Shown here piece by piece: positions 18,442 through 21,469 of a DNA stretch of 21,469 nucleotides (positions are counted from its first letter, which is position 1; each line of letters opens with the position of its first letter). Position numbers and translations under genes: made by a program. This stretch comes from Choristocarpus tenellus KU-1152 (lineage: Eukaryota; Phaeophyceae), in assembly GCA_964200185.2 (NCBI GenBank), contig CAXNAD020000339.1, positions 1 to 21,469 of the forward strand. Reading direction: 5' to 3'. The notes beneath the pieces were generated by a model that saw only the letters and a list, made by a program, of their open reading frames with translations, was not told the DNA's origin and made no database searches.

Positions 18442-21165
18442 CTAGAGAGAGCAATCCAAAACAATACTCAAGAACGAATGATCACTACTTACATAGTAGG
18501 AATGTGTCGACTTCTTCTCAAGTGCGCTTTGATACAGACAAGATCAACAAGGGTGCACGTTGCCTTGAATTGGTTCACCGTATCCATAATAGCATAGAGA
18601 CTTTTCTACATCTATCATTGCCTGGCTCTATCAATGGCAACAAGGGTACAATGTGATGGGGTATTGGCATATCCTTTGGAAGTGACAAAGCTCTTGGAAG
18701 TGTGTGTACTGAGCATTCCATACAAATTGATGCACTATTAATAGTCGGCATTGTCATCCTTCAACCGGTTATATACTTGCCAACACCAGTGTTTGCATGG
18801 GGCATGGTTATTCTAGGTGTAACAAAGGTGTACATATTCACAATGAGCATTCCTCTCTCAGGCGTTTCATTTTGTGTACAACACCACTATTTCTCACTCT
18901 CACATGAGGGTCCACACCACATCACTTTCTTCTACAATTGCTCAAACTATCAGCATTTGCACTGAAAGACCAGATAACCTGGAAACACAAAGGTGTTCTT
19001 TTGGTTCGTGCAGTATTTGGCATCCTTGGTTCTCACCAAGCCCACTACATCCCAAGGAGGTAATGCCAAGTGCTCTTCTGCACCATGCACTGCAGAATGC
19101 CTCTCATCCCATTGCTCTTCAGTCCACAGCATGCAGTTACAAAGAGGTGTTTACCAGTACAAACAATTTTCTGCTGTGGATGTTGTAGAGTGTTCTGCAT
19201 CACTGCCCCCCCCACTGGGAGCATGTTGATACCACTGAATATGGAGTGCCCCTGTGGCATATAAAGGTCAAATATGGGGGAGAGGGAAGTTAGCAGGGCA
19301 ACCAGACCTATGGAGGGGCAACTCTTGCAGATAGGGCCATTGATGTAGAATATTTCTGGTTGCAATGCGTCATGTCACTTACAATCATGATTGGGAAAGG
19401 AAACCCACCTCAAATCTAGAGTTACAGTTACATGAACCGCAGCAAGAACATAGATAGATACGTAGGTATATTCCCAAGGGCACAGTACACACAATTCTCA
19501 GGGTGTGTACGGGACACCGTCAGCATCTCAGTGTGGAATTTTTTGTGTTGCAGCATAGAGGCAGCATTTCGCAGGAAGAAGAAACACATTGTACCCACAT
19601 GCTTTGGACAATCAGGGGTGCACTCAAACAAGCAACGCCATAGTCTGAACACACCTACAATTTCCTTTCAGCAGATCGGAGGAAAGGTTCATCTCTGCAA
19701 TCTTCTGTCCGAGGACCTCCTGCTCCAATTGGTTACCAGCCAACAAAGGTAATTGGTTCTGTCTACAAAACGACTATCCATTAGCCACTGCCAACAAAGG
19801 CTCACTTCGTTGAAGACCCCTTTGATCCCAAACCCTTGGTTGTAGCACTCAGGAATCCCACGCTTTGCTTCAAATGGCTTGAGACCGCCTTCTGGGTTGT
19901 TGAAGGATCCATGCCCAAGTTCACCTAGCAGTGCAGATCAAGAGGGTGGGCATTAGGTTGCGGTCGGAGTGTGGGTGACCCTTGTGATGGAAAAGTGTTT
20001 GACGGAAACAAACATGGGGGGAAAATCCAAGAGGTTTTTGAACTTATCCCTGCTCACAGCAGCACTGAAAGACCTCCACCACATTTGCTAAGATAGATTG
20101 TTACCGGGCTGCTGTGGCGAGCAAGAGCTACAGGGTCAAATGGGCCTGAGTTTTTCTAGGTTAAGGTACCTGCTTTCGTATGCCAGTGGCACTATCCCGT
20201 CTTGGCCTCCCCGCTTTACCCACGCCTCCTTTGGTGCTCTGCGGCATTCGTAGGATCTGTTCCTTCATGGACATGGCCACCTTTGCCAGCAACGTGTTGT
20301 CAATGTGGGTGCATAGGTGTTACCGGATAGGTTCAACAAAAGGACGGGACAGGGTGACAGGATCTTATTGCATTACATTCCAAATGTAAAAAAAAAAATA
20401 CACTCTGTGGTAAACACATCTCTCCACAGAGTCAAATCAACTTTGGTCAAGAAATGTGTTGAACCTGTTTATAGAGGGAGTTTGGAGCATTTTTTATTGA
20501 AATTTACACCATTTATTTTACATGGGTTGGGGTTGAGGTTAGGGTTAGGGTTAGGGTTAATGGGCTTTTGCTCATCTAGGCGGGAGGGACTATCTGGGTT
20601 CTTCTTTGTTGGTATCTAAGATGTAAAATGCATATGTTCGTACATAGAGCAGATGAAAAAAAACCTTGGGAGTATGACAAAATATCACACATCGTACATC
20701 TAAATGCCAGCCAAGGTTTTGGACACCCTCCTTTGAAAAGATTTCGTCGCACAGTGGTAATATAGTTTATGCAGAGGAGAATGCCCCCAATCTGACTGAT
20801 GATGCGTTGGCGGTGTGTGGTCCGCTGATTATGCATTCTGGTGCATACACAAACATGTATGAGCGAGATCCGATTTCACACAAACGTGTATACATATTGC
20901 ATGTTCGAGAGGTGATCTCGCATTTTTTACACCTTAGTTTGGCAAGGTGAAATGTGATCAGACCAAGGGTTCTTCCCTTGAGTTTGGTCAATTTTTCGCC
21001 CATGCTTTCCCTCTATCCAGTGCTCACTCTAGATATATTGATTGGTCGGTTGTTGTTTTCTGTGTCCTCATCTGCTGCCATGCTCAAGACCTCATCTATC
21101 ATGTCTGACGACGGTGGTTGGGGTGCACACATGCTTGGCACTCTCTCCCCTGTGACTTGGTTCAC
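18420..21165 (-). CDS. Second split gene, 5'-incomplete, product unknown (whole span)
   Basis: Ten short minus-strand exons (listed separately) join in phase to 265 codons and a TGA stop. The first exon seen begins at a splice acceptor, so the true start lies upstream or outside the window, unless the gene starts at an ATG in the exon at 20280. The best support comes from three very short introns with good signals: 18979-19036 (GTGAGA to TTTCCAG), 18442-18492 (GTAAGT to CTCTCTAG) and 19759-19805 (GTGAGC to GTAGACAG). The product has an acidic Asp/Glu/Asn-rich start, a Gly-rich middle, and a helical segment (LYAIMDTVNQFKA) near the end. No domain is recognised. It is convergent with the plus-strand gene. 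Several exon boundaries have alternatives, so the overall structure is provisional. Confidence 0.42.
18493..18600 (-). CDS. Minus gene, exon I
   Basis: It reads LYAIMDTVNQFKATCTLVDL and on to HLRRSRHIPT, ending at a strong GTAAGT donor in phase 2. The acceptor (AGAAAAG) is poor. An overlapping open segment at 18579-18692 in another frame (ALSLPKDMPIPHHIVPLLPL) is a competing exon. Confidence 0.48.
18777..18812 (-). CDS. Minus gene, exon H (36-nt micro-exon)
   Basis: The one-base entry after TTGTTACACCTAG matches exon G. It reads ITMPHANTGVG and exits at GTATAT in phase 2. At this size it is supported only by splice signals and phase. Confidence 0.33.
18926..18978 (-). CDS. Minus gene, exon G
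   Basis: It follows the 58-nt intron that ends CTTTGTGTTTCCAG and reads VIWSFSANADSLSNCRR. It exits at GTGATG in phase 2. Confidence 0.45.
19037..19100 (-). CDS. Minus gene, exon F
   Basis: It reads HSAVHGAEEHLALPPWDVVG and ends at a strong TTG|GTGAGA donor in phase 0. The 3' boundary is good. The 5' boundary is weak: this start keeps phase with exon E, but an AG at 19115-19116 (start 19114) adds QWDER and looks equally plausible. Confidence 0.42.
19155..19251 (-). CDS. Minus gene, exon E
   Basis: The acceptor is very good (pyrimidine-rich, then TATGCCACAG). The two-base entry matches exon D. It reads ALHIQWYQHAPSGGGSDAEH and exits at GTAAAC in phase 2. A second open frame exists but does not match the phase. 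Confidence 0.42.
19659..19758 (-). CDS. Minus gene, exon D
   Basis: It reads NQLPLLAGNQLEQEVLGQKI, then AEMNLSSDLLKG, a convincing helical segment, after a 47-nt intron ending TTTTGTAGACAG. The donor GTAGGT leaves in phase 1. Confidence 0.48.
19806..19924 (-). CDS. Minus gene, exon C
   Basis: Entered with two bases, it reads ELGHGSFNNPEGGLKPFEAK and ends GIKGVFNE at GTGAGC in phase 0. A second frame across the same exon is also open (Ser/Thr/Lys-rich) but does not join well to exon D. The plus strand is open here too, so the strand is likely but not certain. Confidence 0.4.
20220..20280 (-). CDS. Minus gene, exon B
   Basis: It reads VAMSMKEQILRMPQSTKGGV and exits at GTAAAG in phase 1. An alternative donor at 20169 (GTACCT, phase 0) would add a Gly/Arg-rich piece but forces a worse frame downstream. 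The ATGs at its start could be the initiation site if exon A belongs elsewhere. Confidence 0.38.
20281..21027 (-). other. Probable large intron of the minus-strand gene
   Basis: It runs from GTGAGC at exon A to the acceptor before exon B and holds the TTAGGG tract and a small hairpin near 20402-20431 (CTCTGTGG with CCACAGAG). A minus-strand open stretch at 20576-20836 is Cys-rich and not persuasive as an exon. Confidence 0.35.
20534..20561. repeat. Interstitial telomere-like tract (TTAGGG)x3-4
   Basis: The longest of the tracts: GTTGAGG followed by three TTAGGG units and TTAATGGG, in the large intron of the minus-strand gene. Confidence 0.75.
21028..21165 (-). CDS. Minus gene, exon A
   Basis: It reads VNQVTGERVPSMCAPQPPSS, then DMIDEVLSMAADEDTENNN, between a pyrimidine-rich GAGTCAG acceptor and an AGA|GTGAGC donor, phase 0 on both sides. 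Acidic and Asn-rich. Confidence 0.45.
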
Positions 21166-21284
21166 CTGACTCGTTGTTGGAAAAGGTTTCAAGGTAGAGG
21201 GGTATAGGCACATATGAGATAGCAATTGTACCACATCCACTGTAAACCGCAGTCAGTCTAGGGACTCTCCCCTTAGTTGACCTG

Positions 21285-21469
21285 TGGCTCAAAGTATCTG
21301 GCGGGGGATAGGGGCTGTCCACTTGGGATCAATTTTTTCATGTCACGATGTTTGTGTGGTTTGGTTGCGTATGTCGGATGGATAATGTAAACACACTTTC
21401 CTGATTTTGGGCCAAATGGACAGGCTGGTGTAGACCCACACCCCGAACCACTAAGCATAGTTATGTTTG
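21285..21469. mobile_element. Variant element, probable near-complete copy at window edge
   Basis: It begins GGCTCAAAGTATCTGGCG and contains CTGTCCACTTGGGATCAA, then GGGCCAAATGGACAGGCTGG with a GTGTAGAC block also present at 1-60. It seems to be a second subfamily of the same inverted-repeat element. Confidence 0.45.

Noticed and set aside
18950-19365. Apparent similarity of minus-strand readings to a piggyBac-type transposase
   Set aside because: The resemblance needed frame changes and came from short Cys/Gly-containing bits. The same stretch is better explained by exons with good short introns between them.
1-21469. tRNA, rRNA or CRISPR features
   Set aside because: No cloverleaf with conserved T-arm bases, no rRNA core sequence and no regularly spaced repeat-spacer array was seen on either strand.

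Overview
This is a stretch of nuclear DNA from an intron-rich eukaryote. There are no long bacterial-type genes. Instead there are short open segments bounded by GT...AG (sometimes GC...AG) junctions, with microsatellites, TTAGGG-type telomere-like tracts and dispersed inverted-repeat elements between them. A microbial eukaryote such as an alga or another protist fits, but the sequence alone does not let me name the lineage. No tRNA, rRNA or CRISPR array was recognised.

Plus strand, about 2175 to 16419: one large split gene fills most of the window. I assembled 23 exons by eye, choosing splice sites so that every intron phase matches. The model is open throughout, totals 4014 nt (1337 codons plus a TAG stop) and reads: basic N-terminus, acidic stretch, a SAP-like helix-turn-helix, a canonical EF-hand split by an intron, a degenerate second EF-hand, a globular segment, a long acidic disordered exon, charged coiled-coil exons, a TPR-like helical region, and a basic C-terminus. 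I do not recognise the family, so no symbol is given. Exons 5 to 15 and 17 to 23 are best supported. Exons 1 to 4 and the short exon 16 are tentative.

Minus strand, about 21165 down to 18420: a second split gene, convergent with the first and incomplete at its 5' side. Ten short exons give a phase-consistent 265-codon reading. Three very short introns (47, 51 and 58 nt) with good splice signals carry most of the evidence. Its product is unknown.

Mobile DNA: six copies of an inverted-repeat element of about 250-280 bp (MITE-like, no coding capacity) lie at about 276, 11304, 12026, 12299, 12985 and 17181. Four of them occupy the two longest introns of the 3' half of the plus-strand gene. A related variant is cut by both window edges. 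The first 2.1 kb and the region 16420-18340 are otherwise non-coding as far as I can see, apart from one ambiguous coding-like patch near 1560-2000.
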